In this document: piece by piece, positions 32,480 through 44,681 of the stretch
Position numbering within the stretch: position 1 is the stretch's first letter
How the letters are laid out: every line of letters begins with the position of its first letter
Origin: Macrolepiota albuminosa
Lineage: Eukaryota; Basidiomycota; Agaricomycetes; Agaricales; Agaricaceae
Length of the DNA stretch: 64,000 nucleotides
Assembly (NCBI GenBank): GCA_027475525.1
Contig: JAMWFC010000116.1
Location: forward strand, 2,045,826 to 2,109,825
Reading direction: 5' to 3'
Notes under the pieces: model-generated
Databases searched by the model: none
What the model saw: the letters and a program-made list of their open reading frames with translations, nothing else
What the model was told of the DNA's origin: nothing
Translations under genes and position numbers: made by a program

Positions 32480-35286
32480 ATGGACGATCCATGGGCCAAT
32501 GCCTGGGGCGAGCCCGCCAAACCACCGCCATCCCATGCACTGCCCTCATGGTCTACAGACACTCCAGTCTCCTGGGCAGAGCCTTCTCCAGCTCTCTGGG
32601 CGCCGTCTGAGCCGGTGCTGACGGACTGGGCAGCTCCAGACGACGATGCAACAGCCCATGCTAGCACATTGCCTGCCAGTCCACAAGCAGATGATCAAAC
32701 ACCACCGTCGACGCCCGAGCCCACGTTAGAGCCCGTTCGAGAACCTGAGATCAGATCTGCTGCGCCTCCAGCGAGCCCTGATGCACGCGGTGCACGCGGT
32801 GCACACGAGTCCGTCCTCAAATCTGACCAGCCGGATCTCGATCCATGGGCAACAGGATCGGTCGTCTCGTCTGCGCCAGAACGAGAAGATGTTTGGACGC
32901 CCTCGTGGGAAGCATCAGATCAAAAGGTGAGAGCTGAAGAACCGGTGGACGAATGGGAAGAGGCCAAACGACAGAAGGTGCGACAAGACGAGTATGTTGT
33001 ACGTCGTGCTTCATAACTATCTATCGTCCACCAACGGTCCTTAGCCTCCAGAACTGCTGGCGTCCATAGTTGATGATTTCAAGTCACTCGAGAGTGACTT
33101 GTGGCCTACTCAGTTACCTCTTGAAGATCACTCCGACGCACGGAGTGGTTTAGAAAGTATCGAAGGACTGTGAGTACCTTGATGAATCTTTCGACTATGA
33201 AGTCACATCCCACTGCTTTAGGGATAACATAACGAATCGACTCATTCCTCATGATCTAACGTTACCGCCATCTGTACAATTCACCAAGACATTCATCGCC
33301 AAGCACATGGGAGATGCTCTCCGTCTGTCACGACATGTACCCATAACCAGACTTAGCCCTTTCACCTTGTATATGGCTTCGAAAGGCTCAACAGCGTGGG
33401 AGGTTTCCGTCAAGTCTCGTATTGAAGTTGGTCACGATGATGTTCTCCCTCCTGGCTGGCGAGTAGTGGAAAAGGAGAAGGAGGACTCTATACCCGCTGC
33501 CGAAATGAAGAAGAAAAGCAGCGGCAGCCTGCTATCATTTTTTGGCAGGAAAGCTACAAATCCTCCAGCCGAGTCCAATCCTCGACGGTCCGAGTCACCG
33601 GGACGTGCAGCGTCCAGTTCAACAACGGTACCATCATCGAATGGAGGTGTACCATCTCATGGAACACAGTCCACTCGCCCAAGTCTTGAGAATGTGAAAT
33701 CCTCCACACTTTCTTTGACACCTAATCTGTTGAGTTCTGGTACGATTACTAATTCTATGCCCCAGCCGTCTTCTCAGACAACTGCTCCTGTCATATCCGA
33801 ACAAACACAGGTGTCATCCGCTGTATCTCGCTTTCTTGGTCGTTTTGCTCGCAATAAAACGAGTGGACCAGGCGCGAAAGACTCTCTTGCTCTCTCAACG
33901 GATGATCTGGAATTCTTATCCGACATCGTACCAAGTGTGAATGACGATATTGACGAGATTGATCAAACCAGGGAGTTGTCCGATATGCTCAACAAGTCCC
34001 CTTTATCTACAGCACTTCCTCCCCTTCTCGCTCCTCCCCCGCGGGCACCGCCCGTTAGTCTCATATCCAAGGATTTCACTCAGATTTCAAAACCGGCTGA
34101 AAACCCTCAGGAAAATCTGTTCTCCATATTTGACTCTCCGCCGATGAGCAGGTCGAGTATACCTGTCGCGCAACCAGATGGTCCTCCCCTCCCTCTCAAA
34201 TTGCCTCCCACATCGGTCGCCCCTCTATGTCCGCCAACAAGTAGCTTGTCGAAGGGTGAATCTCAAGGCCCGCCTTCGTCCTCGCGATTTAATGGGCGTT
34301 CTTCGTCTCCTTTCGACACATCACTTATCTCGCGGTCCCAAACGCCCTCTTCAGGAAGGCGAGCACCGGTAGCCATCATGTCTACTGGATCATCTTCGAG
34401 CAACAGCTCAAAATCCATTGCAACTTCACCTCTTCCACCAATCCTCCCACCCCCTCCACCCACGAAATTCACAAGCACACCGTCTCATTCAAGGGCATCG
34501 TCTCAACACAACATTTTTGAAGACGATAACGAACCTGCCACTTTCCATGCACCACCAGCTTCTCAGCCGTCCTTCTTTTCTGACACAAGTACACAGTCTC
34601 TCTTCTCTGATCAAAGCCTTTCTTCAGATACCTCAAGTCATCAGGGGAAGTCAAATGACTTTTTTGATGACTTTGATGATTTCGTTTCCTCACCAATCAG
34701 CGATACCTCCCCACCACGACCACCTGCCAAACCTTCACTCCTCAGCCAGCCACCCATAGCCCCTCCGGCTAAAGTTCCGTCCCAAACTCAACCTCCCACC
34801 AAGCATCCATCTCCTCTTCCACGTAAAGCTTCACGAGCAGCTGACCACCAACGAACGTTAAGTTTAGTCAACCTGGCAGCTAGTCGCACAGGCAGGTGGC
34901 CGGCGCCTCCATCACCTCTCCCAGAACCCCTGGCTCCTCCTCCTGGAGGAGGATCTCACTCCCCGTCAACATCAAGTACAGCCGGTTCTTCGAGTTCAAT
35001 GCAGACACAGCAGAAGAACGCAATCGGCGCATTGACCTCGTCGGCCGCATCATCTGGGTTCCCCTTCTTCCCCCCACCACCAGGTTTTTCGGGCTTACAG
35101 ACGTCAACAATATCGCCTTCCCCTCCGCTCCAGTTGGCAATGCCGTCTCCTGCGCCGATTGTCAATCTCATGCAAAATGGGCTGGAAGCACCGCGTGCGC
35201 GTACGCCTGCTGCTCCAAAATATACGCCCTCGGCTACCCCTGGGGGGTTATCTGCGCAGGATCTATCGTTCTTTGAAGGACTATAA
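32480..35286 (+). CDS. Motif-rich protein, probable clathrin/AP adaptor-binding accessory factor
   Basis: No named family recognised with certainty. Exons 32480-32998, 33045-33169 and 33222-35286 give 902 aa. It starts MDDPWANAWGE. A conserved-looking helical core of about 120 residues begins near residue 173 (PPELLASIVDDFKSLESDLW; SVQFTKTFIAKHMGDALRLS; RHVPITRLSPFTLYMASKG). The remaining two thirds is Pro/Ser-rich and disordered. It carries many short motifs of the type that bind clathrin-adaptor appendages: DPW twice (DDPW, LDPW), FDDFDDF, NIFED, FSIFDSP, SLFSD and a C-terminal SFFEGL. From this I infer a role in endocytosis or vesicle coat traffic. A short GCACGCGGT repeat near 32790 encodes ARGARGA. 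No defects. An SH3 partner is plausible given the many PPxP stretches. Confidence 0.75.
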
Positions 35287-36282
35287 TTCTTTATTTTTGG
35301 ACTTGGAGGATAGGAAAGGAATAACGTTGAGTAACGTACACCATAGTATCTCTTGGCAGAATTGGATAGCCGTACGGTAAACAATTATTCATCCATCAAT
35401 TACGTTAGTGAAGGAGTGATTTTGATCTTAGTTGTGATGAGAGAGTTTCGAGTCAAGGAGACTAGTCTGCTTTTGGACAGTGTGCTTCTATTTGGATTTT
35501 GATCTTAGTTGTGATGAGAGAGTTTCGAGTCAAGGAGACTAGTCTGCTTTTGGACAGTGTGCTTCTATTTGTACGGAAGCTTACTTGGACAGAACCTTAA
35601 TTTTACTTCCACATATACCGCCACATTGGTTCTTTCATGCTTGCTTCCTTTTTTTCCCTACTTTCATGTAGTTACGTATCGCTATCATCGCCTAATACAG
35701 TCGCGTTGCGTTTTCTAAGTGTACATTATACAATCTTCCAATGAGGCAAGATTTCAAGCACAAAGGTTTCCTCTGAGGGCACCAAGGCCAGAGCACTATG
35801 CCGAAACAGAACAGGCTATCGATAGAGACAGGCCACGCAAGCGAATCAACGTATCTTTGAGACTGCTATCCCAAAACCCAAATGATAGTTGACAATCAAG
35901 AGTTTATTTTTGTACATGTTAAAATATGCTCCAGCCAGCAGATTGTACGACAATGACATATATATATTCGTGATACTAGACGACCCGAACTTCAGACTAG
36001 CAAAGTTAGGTATCAAGCGGACTGTCTTTAGAAAAGAGAGATTGTATACACAATTAAAGTGGTCAGCGGACGCAACCACTTAGAGAAAAAAAGGGAGGGA
36101 ACGATGTTAAGATCCAAGAAAATAACTCTCATGAGTCTACCACCACCACCTACGGCGCGAGTCCCGAGGCTCGGCTCGGTCGCGCCCTATCGATGACGCA
36201 TGAATAAATATATGTATTGAAACGAAGTCAAAACGACGTACGTGGCTCATGGTATCCCCCATCGTTCCCATAATGGCGATCC
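35287..36282. other. Intergenic region with no gene
   Basis: About 1 kb between convergent genes. It holds duplication 11 and AT-rich sequence, with no open frame I can support. Confidence 0.5.
35418..35571. repeat. 77-bp tandem duplication 11
   Basis: Copies 35418-35494 and 35495-35571, identical, intergenic. Confidence 0.95.
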
Positions 36283-37370
36283 TCAATCATGGGTCCTGTC
36301 ATCAGCATGTATCAGATAGGTCAAAAGACCGCAAGACGCGGAAGAGGACGAACGAGAATTGCTTTGGACCGCATTATTGTAATTGGAATAGGAAGGTGGT
36401 GGAAGCTGTTCTTGGGTAGGCTGCTCCACACCGTTAATCTTATGGACTTTTCTACCGTCAGCGTAAGTGTGAGTCACATGTTCATCTCCCTAAGTCAAGA
36501 TTAACTATGAACCCTCGTGGAAATTCTGAAGACACCTACATTCCAGTCACGACGACGGTGAGAAGATTGCGTGACGCCGTTAATCGTTGTGGAGACGAAA
36601 CTTTCTCCGGTCCATTGACCGCCATTATTATGACCGAAGGAAGGAGGAGGTTGAGGGGGCAACATGCCACGACCGAAGGGGAAATCTCTTAGTCCCCCGA
36701 ATACATGGTGAGGGAAGCCAAAGTCGTCACTCATTAGCCTAGACAGCTCTGAAGCAAACCAAGGTCTTTCATGGTGGTGACGATGATAGTGGGAACCTGG
36801 AGGGGGATGTATGTCGTCGAAAATGGAGTCAAAGAGGGCGAAAGGATCGGTAAACATGAACGATGAGTTATGGCCACCCCATGGATCGAAGAAATCGTTC
36901 CTAGAGCCATGATGATGCTGGCCATGTGAACGGTAGCCGCTATTAGCGCCTCTATGAGGCATCGATGGTGACTCAGGCGGAGGCCAAATGCCATGCTGAT
37001 CGTAGGTCTTGGACGCACAATCAGCACAAAGAAGAGTACAGTGTAAGATAATTACTGACCCTACGGTTCTGGGGATCTCTCAGCACCTCATAAGCATTAT
37101 TAACCTAGGAAGATAGGTGAGCATCTGCCACCACAACTAAATACGCCAGTGACCTTTCTGAAGAGTTCTTCAGATCGAGCTTTTTCGGCGGACGATATTC
37201 CGGGTCCAAGTCTATCTGGGTGCGTCTCGAGTGCTCTTTTCTTGTATGCTTTGCGAACTAGACGTCCCAAAGGTGAGCGACAGCAGAGTGCTAAGTGCTC
37301 GTCATCAAGCACCTTGTTCTGGAGTTGCAGACTGGGAAATGCCAAGTGTTTCGTAGAGGTCGGTAGCCAT
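36283..37370 (-). CDS. DnaJ (Hsp40) protein, DnaJB6-like
   Basis: J-domain co-chaperone that stimulates an Hsp70 ATPase. Exons in coding order: 37370-37313, 37257-37154, 37104-37060, 37007-36540, 36489-36283, giving 293 aa. The J domain is at the N-terminus (MATDLYETLGISQSATPEQV, KAYKKRALETHPDRLGPGIS, NNAYEVLRDPQNRRTYDQHG) with the HPD triad intact. A Gly/Phe-rich and His-rich middle follows (FFDPWGGHNSSFMFTDPFAL, IHPPPGSHYHRHHHERPW), then EHVTHTYADGRKVHKING. There are no Cys-repeat zinc fingers, so this is class B/C rather than Ydj1-like. The C-terminus after SSASCG is open to two readings; I keep the simple stop because the alternative needs a 34-nt intron. It is divergent from IPI3 across 177 bp. 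Confidence 0.9.
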
Positions 37371-37547
37371 GAGGCAAGGAGGATGTGAAAGTCAAGTTGC
37401 AGAGATGATCGAACGTTCTCGATGTTTACAAGTGCGGATCCACAGTGCCCACGCCACTTTCCATATTCTGCACGCGTCTCAAGTGCTCACGTGGTTACAC
37501 CCGTGATATAAAACAATACCAAACGCGTCAAAAAAAGTTCTCTCCAA

Positions 37548-39410
37548 ATGCATCTACAAGAGAGTGTATTCTGTTCCACCGCAGCTGCCTCTTCTAGCGC
37601 GGGCCTTGGTGCGATATCTTTGCATGACATCCAAACCGGAAGAGCCCTGGCTTCCTTCAAGCAGACCAATGCTGCTCCAAACTGTACTGCTCTTGTAGAG
37701 ACCCGTCATGCACAAGGAGGTTTTATACTCTCTGCGCAACCCGACAAATCGATTTTGAATGTCTATAACTTCCAGAAGGTATGCTGAATGTCCTAAATTA
37801 TGTAACAAGATCTCATGTCTCCGTCGCTTAAACCTTGTCAGGATCAAATCAGCTTAAAAATGGTCCTTCCAGAAAAACTGACTTGCATAGCGATGGATCC
37901 AAGGGGGACTCACTGTGCCGGCGGGACTGCACAAGGACGAATCTACTTCTGGGAGGTTGGCCTTATGGTTGTCTTCTTTTTCACAGTTTCTCAATTTATC
38001 TAGGTTGCCTCAGGGATCCTATATAATTCCTGGGATGCTCATTATCGACAAGTCACTGTGCTGCGCTTCACCTCTGATGGTTCTGCCCTTATTTCAGGCT
38101 CAGAGGACTCCGGTGTAAGCGTATGGTCCGTATCTAGGTCAATCCAGCCTGCCAAACGTGGTTGTCATTGCGTATATGTTCAACGCTCATGTTTTCTATT
38201 CCTTTTTCAGATTGCTGGATGACGACATACAGAATGAGCTTCCTCTACCATACTGCACGTTGACCGATCACACCTTGCCGATTACGGACATCATTTGTGG
38301 TATTGGTTCTTTCCCGAAATGCAGACTGCTCACATCGTCAATCGACCACTCGGTCAAAGTCAGTAACCCAGAAGTCTGAATCACGGCGAAATACTTAGCA
38401 GAATATTCCACAGCTCTGGGACCTATCTTCACAGAGCCTTCTGACATCATTTCAATTCCCTCGACCAATATCTTCCCTTGCATGGGACGCGACCGAGCGA
38501 ATTTTTATGGCAGCTTCGCCAGATGGTTCAATACACCAAGTCAACCTCTTCCGACAACGAGATACAAAAAGCGGGGGTCAATTCACTGAGGCTATTGGCG
38601 GAGCTGGTGCCAGTGATATCATTCGTGTGGGGGAGGAGGGTTCTGAAGCCCAGAAAAAAAGGTTGATATCTGTCGGGTGAGCATTACAATTACGGTCTTT
38701 GATTCCTTTAACATGCAACCTTTCAACTAGCCAACCGATTACTGCACTTTGTATCTCTCTCACGTCGTCCCACCTCCTCGTTGGCACTGAAACTGGCCTC
38801 ATCCACATCTATGATATTCCGTCGCATCAGCTTCTGCGAACGATAACAACTCACAAAGGTTTCGTGATTACTCATTTGGTAACAATGCTCAAACCCCCCG
38901 ATCTTATTGGTCACATAAGCCTCAATATGAACGTTGGAAGTGCGGCAGATGCGAAGGACATCATCCCCGTGAAACATGTTTCTTCGTTTCAAAGAATACG
39001 AGATCCCAAAACTCGGGAAGCTCACGATGTTGCCCTTCTTTTACCACCACAAAAAATGGTTCGGTTTGTTTTACCTACTCACGCGACGGGAATCAATAAC
39101 TCCGGCTTTTTAGCTTTTGGAAGACGATTGGTCTTATCCGACCGACGAATTCCTCAGGGATCATGCCTTCTTTGTGAAACCGTCGAGTGTCGCCACCACT
39201 CGAGGAACCGATAACCTCACGCTCAAAACCAAGGTGGAAGACCTTGAGACAGAAGTTGCAAAACTACGAGAACAGTTGGGCAAAGCGAAGTCAGTGAATA
39301 ACTTGATGTGGGACACCATCGTCCAGAAGACTCTTCGCCAGGGAGCAGGCAATGAGTCTTTTGAGCCAACTGATGATGACGAGACAAGACGGAAAAGAGG
39401 GAGGGTATGA
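37548..39410 (+). CDS. IPI3: Ipi3/WDR18-type WD40 protein of the Rix1 complex
   Basis: WD40 subunit of the Rix1-Ipi1-Ipi3 (PELP1-TEX10-WDR18) complex, needed for ITS2 processing and late 60S assembly. Exons 37548-37778, 37842-37955, 38004-38137, 38211-38358, 38414-38676, 38731-39058, 39114-39410 give 504 aa. WD-type strands are plain: PEKLTCIAMDPRGTHCAGGT, GRIYFWEVASGILYNSWDAH, YRQVTVLRFTSDGSALISGS, EDSGVSVWSV, DHTLPITDIICG, SSIDHSVKLWDLSSQSLLTS, QPITALCISLTSSHLLVGTE, TGLIHIYDIPSHQLLRTITT. The C-terminal exon carries a coiled coil (LETEVAKLREQLGKAKSVNN) as in Ipi3. The sixth intron has a weak donor (GTTCGG) but restores the frame exactly. The name rests on domain order, length and the coiled-coil tail. 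Confidence 0.85.
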
Positions 39411-41799
39411 AGTAATTTTTTTTGACCGAGAATCTGAAGGTTTACGTTGTCCCACGTAACGATGCAACCACGAACTGGTTGAAGATGAGAGGCCCTTCAG
39501 AACATAGAGACGCTAGCAATGCCGTTGTACGTTGCCGTTGGTATTGTGCACATGCATATCCTCCGATAATCTAGTTTCCGCGTTTACAAAATGATGACGA
39601 TAATGACTTACAGCTTCAGCGTGGTTCTGCTGCTGGATTTGAAGTTGCCTTTGCACTATTCTTGTCTGATGAACAATATTCAATCTGATTGAGTGACCCA
39701 AGCACCCCAGTCCAATTGAGTTCTTAGCATAAGCCAAATATTCATCGATCAGAGGTAAGCTAAAACATCTGCCCCTTTACTGGCAGCTTGTTCAAGTTCT
39801 ACAGTGGTAGTTTATCCGTAAGGGTCTTCATTTAGTTCCTCGCTGGTCAGACTGGACACCCTTCCTGAAGTCAAAGGAGTCTAAGAAATTTCGATCAGAA
39901 TGGGGTTCTTAGATTTCCGTCAACCTCGAGTAGAGCTTTAATTTCCAAGGACCTCAGGTAGGAACACAGCGATGATATCTGGAGTGACGCACCAGCCCAC
40001 TTTAATACCGAGTGTTTAATGTTCGGAAGGGAACACTGAGCCTTGAATGACTCAGAAATTTTCTAGCTTGCTCAGTAGGAAGTCATATCTTCCATTTCAA
40101 ATTTCAAGTCCAAATCGAGGGTTCGCCCGAAATGGAGTAATACTATGTTCCGAATACAATTGAGAGTGTTTCCAGCCAAATGAGCTCTTCAGCCATGACG
40201 GACAGATGTAATATGACGACTCGAAGATCGAATAGAATGTCAAGTAGGTAAAGCAGAAAGAATAATAGTAAGATCTTGCAAAATAGGGTTATGCAGGTTC
40301 AGAAGCGGATATCCGTGCAAACTCATTGTCGTAAAGCAGATTTGATAGGTTGATGCAGAGTAAAACAACGTTTTAGTCCTCAGTCACTCTATGGATGTAG
40401 TTGACTGAGCAAGTTATTACCTGTAGAAACAACGTTTTAGTCTACAGTATCCGTAAGTAAAAAACGTAAGTAATTAGTGAGTAGGTGCGCTCACCCTCAG
40501 TCACTCTATAAATGTGGGTGACTGAGGGGGGCGATGTTTGTGTATATAAAATTTTATACTGGGATAGGGGAAACCAAAGATTAGCAAATACCGATCGAGT
40601 GAGTGTGGCTGATAGTCAGGATATCGTAGAGGGAATTCCATAAAAGGAAATACGCGAGGTAATCTGTACAGTCGAGACGTCGTGTAAGTCCAATCCTCAA
40701 CAGTTGGGTCACAGATGCTTCAAATGGCGAGAGTTCCCTTGATAGTTCCACTTGGTTGCTGATGATTCCATTGCGCGCAGAGATAAGACTAGCGGCATGG
40801 TTGTTTCGACTCGGGAGCCGCAATGAATTAATACCTTGTACTTCACGATAGGTAGTCGAAGACCAGAAAACTTTGGGAATGAGGTCAATAGGCCCAATGA
40901 AAACAGTGTTTAGCTCAAAGGTAGTGAACGGAGGAGGAAAAAAAATTCGGTGAGGCTAGAAACACTTCTGATCGCTACAACCAAATACCGTTAGGTTTTA
41001 GAGTTGAGGAAGCACGGAGAATGTTTCTAAGAATATCGAATGACGAAATTCGTATCAGATTCAAAGCCATAAGGGATATTCAGCTTTCCCCCGAGGTCCA
41101 AAGCCTTGTTCCTCATATTTAATCATTAAATCAGAAGTAGCATTCAACATGCGAGATAGACTTTGGTAGTTACGTTGACTACTCACAGTCTGTGGTACAT
41201 ATCAGCGAACTCTGTTCCAGAGTCCCTACAGCACATCCGGCCAACAACGGTGTAAAGTTAAAAAGGATGTTGGAGATAGCACAGTAACGTCTGAGTTGAG
41301 GTCAAGGAACGAAGTTTAAGACGATTAGCAAGCAGGAACGGCCGCACTCACCCCGTCGTCGCTTGTTGACTCCTTGGAGAAGTGTATAACCACCCCATCC
41401 AGAGCCAAGTATAATCAGGCGCTGCTTTTACCGCGATGAAATGGAAAATACACGTGCGGATGAATCCAAAGACTCATTGGTCGTGAATACTCAGAGGCGC
41501 TGAAGCATAACAGTTAAATTAAGGTCATAGATTCACAAAACCTTCTTAGCGTAGCCACACAGTGAGCAATCCGTCATAATTCTAGGCCGCTACTCAAGCG
41601 CTCACTGGGTCTGATGTCATTTCCTGACCAGAAATCTAATCTTATCTCAGGAGACTGACGTGTCTCTCGATCAAACAAACTTGGCATAAGGTGTTGCCCT
41701 CTCCATCAGTCGTGCTTGCAGAATACCCCTCACGTCATCGTACAAGAAGTTTTTCATTACTTTGTTTACGTCTCATCCTGATATCCACGCTTTCTACTA
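39411..41799. other. Gene-poor region with paired palindromes
   Basis: 2.4 kb without a gene I can support. It is AT-rich, with stops in all frames every 60-80 codons. The one notable structure is the palindrome pair near 40.4-40.5 kb. Confidence 0.45.
40379..40527. repeat. Pair of 31-bp interrupted palindromes
   Basis: CTCAGTCAC and its inverse GT(T/G)GACTGAG flank 12-13 bp at 40379-40409 and again at 40497-40527. The second has perfect 9-bp arms. Between them the 14-mer ACAACGTTTTAGTC occurs at 40366 and 40430. Could be ends of a small non-autonomous element or a binding-site cluster. Confidence 0.7.
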
Positions 41800-42279
41800 A
41801 TGGCAAGTCTATTTTTTTTGTTCACAACTACATGTACTTACTAGTCATTTTCGTATATTCAGTCTGCTTACCCTGCATATATCATCGGCGGCCTCAGCAT
41901 TGTTGGGGGAGTAGCAGGCTTTGCTAGGAGACGTTCTGTCCCTTCACTGGTTGGAGGAGTAACGTGCGTCTTTCCTTTCTCTGCCTGAACATATGTCTCA
42001 CGACTGTCATCCAGCGTCGGACTCTTGTTCCTCTATGGTGCTGACGCCATCCGCAAGGGAGCCCCTAACGGGCTGGAAGCTGCATGTGGTACGTTGTGTA
42101 TTACCCAAAAATTGGGCGTCATTTCTAACTTGAAAACACTAGCGGCGTCTGCATTGCTTCTCCTATCATCTCTTCCACGATTCACAAAAGGTCCCGTTCC
42201 CGCGACGCTGACCCTTGTTGCTCTCGGTGCGGGTACCTACTATGGAAAAGCGTATCTTGCACTACGTTCTCTTCAATAG
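41800..42279 (+). CDS. TMEM14-family small membrane protein
   Basis: Four-helix membrane protein of the TMEM14/UPF0136 family; the animal TMEM14C moves protoporphyrinogen IX into mitochondria, and fungal roles are little known. Model: 41800-41802 (the ATG alone), 41863-41963, 42015-42088, 42143-42279, giving 104 aa, the usual size. Sequence: MSAYPAYIIGGLSIVGGVAG, FARRRSVPSLVGGVTVGLLF, LYGADAIRKGAPNGLEAA, then ASALLLLSSLPRFTKGPVPA and GAGTYYGKAYLALRSLQ. All the hydrophobic, Gly-rich helices are present. The first intron has a GC donor directly after the ATG; other start choices break the frame. The third intron donor could shift by a few bases (GTGGTA versus GTACGT). Confidence 0.85.
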
Positions 42280-43620
42280 TCAATCTGTTGTCTTGCACGG
42301 AGTATCTGATAAACAACGTTTTGAATATAGTAACACGACTCGGCCCCCGGTAGCTGTCTCTCAACCATACTACTCAAAATCATATGACTTCTTGCCATAA
42401 GGTCCGCTGAATAAGCCGCATTGATAAAGTCAATTACAGCATCCACTTGTTGGATTCCATTTCACTTCCTATCAGTTCGTGCCCCTATAGGTCGGGATTT
42501 TGGCGAAGGCAGGACGTCAATGTTGACTGTCAGGTCTAGTAATCCAGATTTGCCCAGGTGACGGACATTTGAACACCGCGACCAATGGAGTATAGTCCCG
42601 ACTACTTTACGATCTCCTTCCAGTATGCTCCCCTATTCTCTTCCTGTGGAATATCTTGCAGCGTCTCAAAAGGGACCTTCATTTCTTCGACGCCCAGTGG
42701 ACATCGCTAAGTAATCAATCAATACTTGGTGAAATACAAATTTTCATGGTAAGACCAGACTGCCAAGCGTTATTTTTGATATTCTGAAGACTTACAGATG
42801 TAGATTGAATTGTAAAGTCCCTCCGATGTACTAGGTGTTATGAGTTTCATATGCTTGTTTGACACTCGGATCATGAGTATTCTGGACTGTTCATAAAGCT
42901 GTGAGCTCGTCGGCATGGAAGCCATTAGCGCCCGAATTGGTTGAGCATGATCTCGAATTATCTGCAATGCGGTGGACCCTTGCACAATCAGGTCACAAGG
43001 GATATCGCATGAAAAAGGTTATAAATGCGATAAAAGCCATATATGAGAAACTGAGTAAGATTGCCCGAAATATTATGTGAAATACGGAAACAAAAAAGCT
43101 GGGCCTGGGCGCTCTGTCTCTCACAGGGATCGGATTGTTGGTCCGACTGTCCAAAAGTAGTGGTGACTATTTAAGTTGTCTTGCACGTTTACATAACGTT
43201 AACGATAGACGTCAACAAGATACTCATCATTTGATATCAAATTTTGCGCCATCCGAGTTGAGTAAAAATAGTTACACTCATTCCTGGCAAGCCGCCGAAC
43301 GTCTCGACAATACATCAGCATGCCGTTTGCTACTATGTACATTATTTCCCCATTTCCTATCCTTTCTTCGAGAGCCGTCCTTTATACTTTCGTTATTGCG
43401 CATACTTTCATCATACTTACTTCATCATATTCCGTCTGGATTGGCGTTTCCTAAATACTGCCTCCGCCGAGTCTCCTGAGCTGTTGCTCTCTATACGACA
43501 GGTTTCGAGTTCTACTTCCTCGAGGTAAACACATAACGTTGTCCCCGGATGCAGATCCAAACACTGAGCTTTATATCCAGCTGCTCCTGCTCCTACTTCC
43601 TCTCAATCTCTTACGCCTTT
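42280..43620. other. Intergenic region with no gene
   Basis: About 1.3 kb between two plus-strand genes. Open frames here (for example 43135-43479) show no family likeness, and I see no regular structure. Confidence 0.45.
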
Positions 43621-44533
43621 ATGGTTGTCAATCGGGTTGCAGAGAACGTACTAGGGACTATGGGTCCGTGGAGTCCGTCTTGAAAGATACTAAATGTTCT
43701 GATTATTTGTTAGGAACGATATGCTGGTCCGGGCAATTGGTACCGCAAATCTGGAAGAGTTGGCGTGAAAAGTCCACAACTGGGCTATCATCATACCTCG
43801 TGTGCGTATTTTTAGCATCGATATTTTGTATCACTAATCCTTGTCATTGTAGTTTATTATGGGGCTTCGCGGGGCTGCCTCTCGGAATCTACGTTATCCT
43901 CCAAGGCCTCAGTATTCCGCTCATAGTTCAACCTCAATTGTTCTCTTTTCTGTGCTTATTTTCGTGGGGCCAGGTACCAAGTTCTATCATACGGTAGCCA
44001 CAAAACTTACATGTGCATATTTGTAGTGCTTACATTATGGCATGAAGAAAAAGCCTTTTCTTGCAGCTTTGATAACAGCAGGTGTGATGCTTGTCATAGG
44101 GGGGTTGGAGGCAGGCGTAGTATTCGCGGTTCGCCCCTCAATGAATCGTCGAGCCGTTGATTTTTTCGGTGTTCTTACCTCCGTCGTACTTGCGTGTGGC
44201 TTACTTCCGCAATACTATGAGATCATCAAGCACGGAGAAGTCATAGGGATTTCCATCCCATTCATCACCATCGACTGGCTCGGTGCTGTCTTTTCGTTTA
44301 CCGCGCTACTTCTTAGACCAAAATTTGACATTGAAGCAGGTGTTGCATATTCTGTTGTCATTGTACGCCATCTCCGCGTCGTTTCTGCTGCAAGTTAATT
44401 CAGGTTTTAGGCGATGGATGGGATTATAATTTTGGCGGCCATGATCCTCAACCCCCTTGCACGAAGGCGTCGAAGACGAGAAACCAACGACCAATCTATC
44501 GATTCTCCAGTAATGGTCCAGACCTCTTCATAG
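43621..44533 (+). CDS. PQ-loop repeat membrane protein
   Basis: Seven-helix type PQ-loop protein, the group that includes vacuolar/lysosomal amino-acid exporters and SWEET-like carriers. Exons 43621-43663, 43714-43801, 43853-43973, 44027-44362 and 44411-44533 give 236 aa. Two PQ motifs are present, each after a helix: WSGQLVPQIWKSWREKSTTG (residues about 18-37) and ACGLLPQYYEIIKHGEVIGI (second repeat). Between and after them are hydrophobic segments (LLWGFAGLPLGIYVILQGLS, AALITAGVMLVIGGLEAGVV, WLGAVFSFTALLL), and near the end AMDGIIILAAMILNPLARRR, the helix plus basic tail common in this family. It fits fungal uncharacterised PQ-loop proteins better than Ypq1-3. It is intact and converges on KEI1. 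Confidence 0.88.
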
Positions 44534-44681
44534 ATCCAAGGAGGAAAAGTGTATTCCATAAAGTCCGCACTTTCTATGATTGGCGGCGTGACTAGAGACT
44601 CTCGCCTAATATGTATACAATACCGACGTATGATCATCAAATGCGGATACGACTTTTGTTCCCATCCTTTCGCCATCAGTC

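Noticed and set aside
36283..36330. Alternative C-terminus of the DnaJ protein by splicing out 34 nt
   Set aside because: 34 nt is shorter than any other intron here; the simple stop is preferred.
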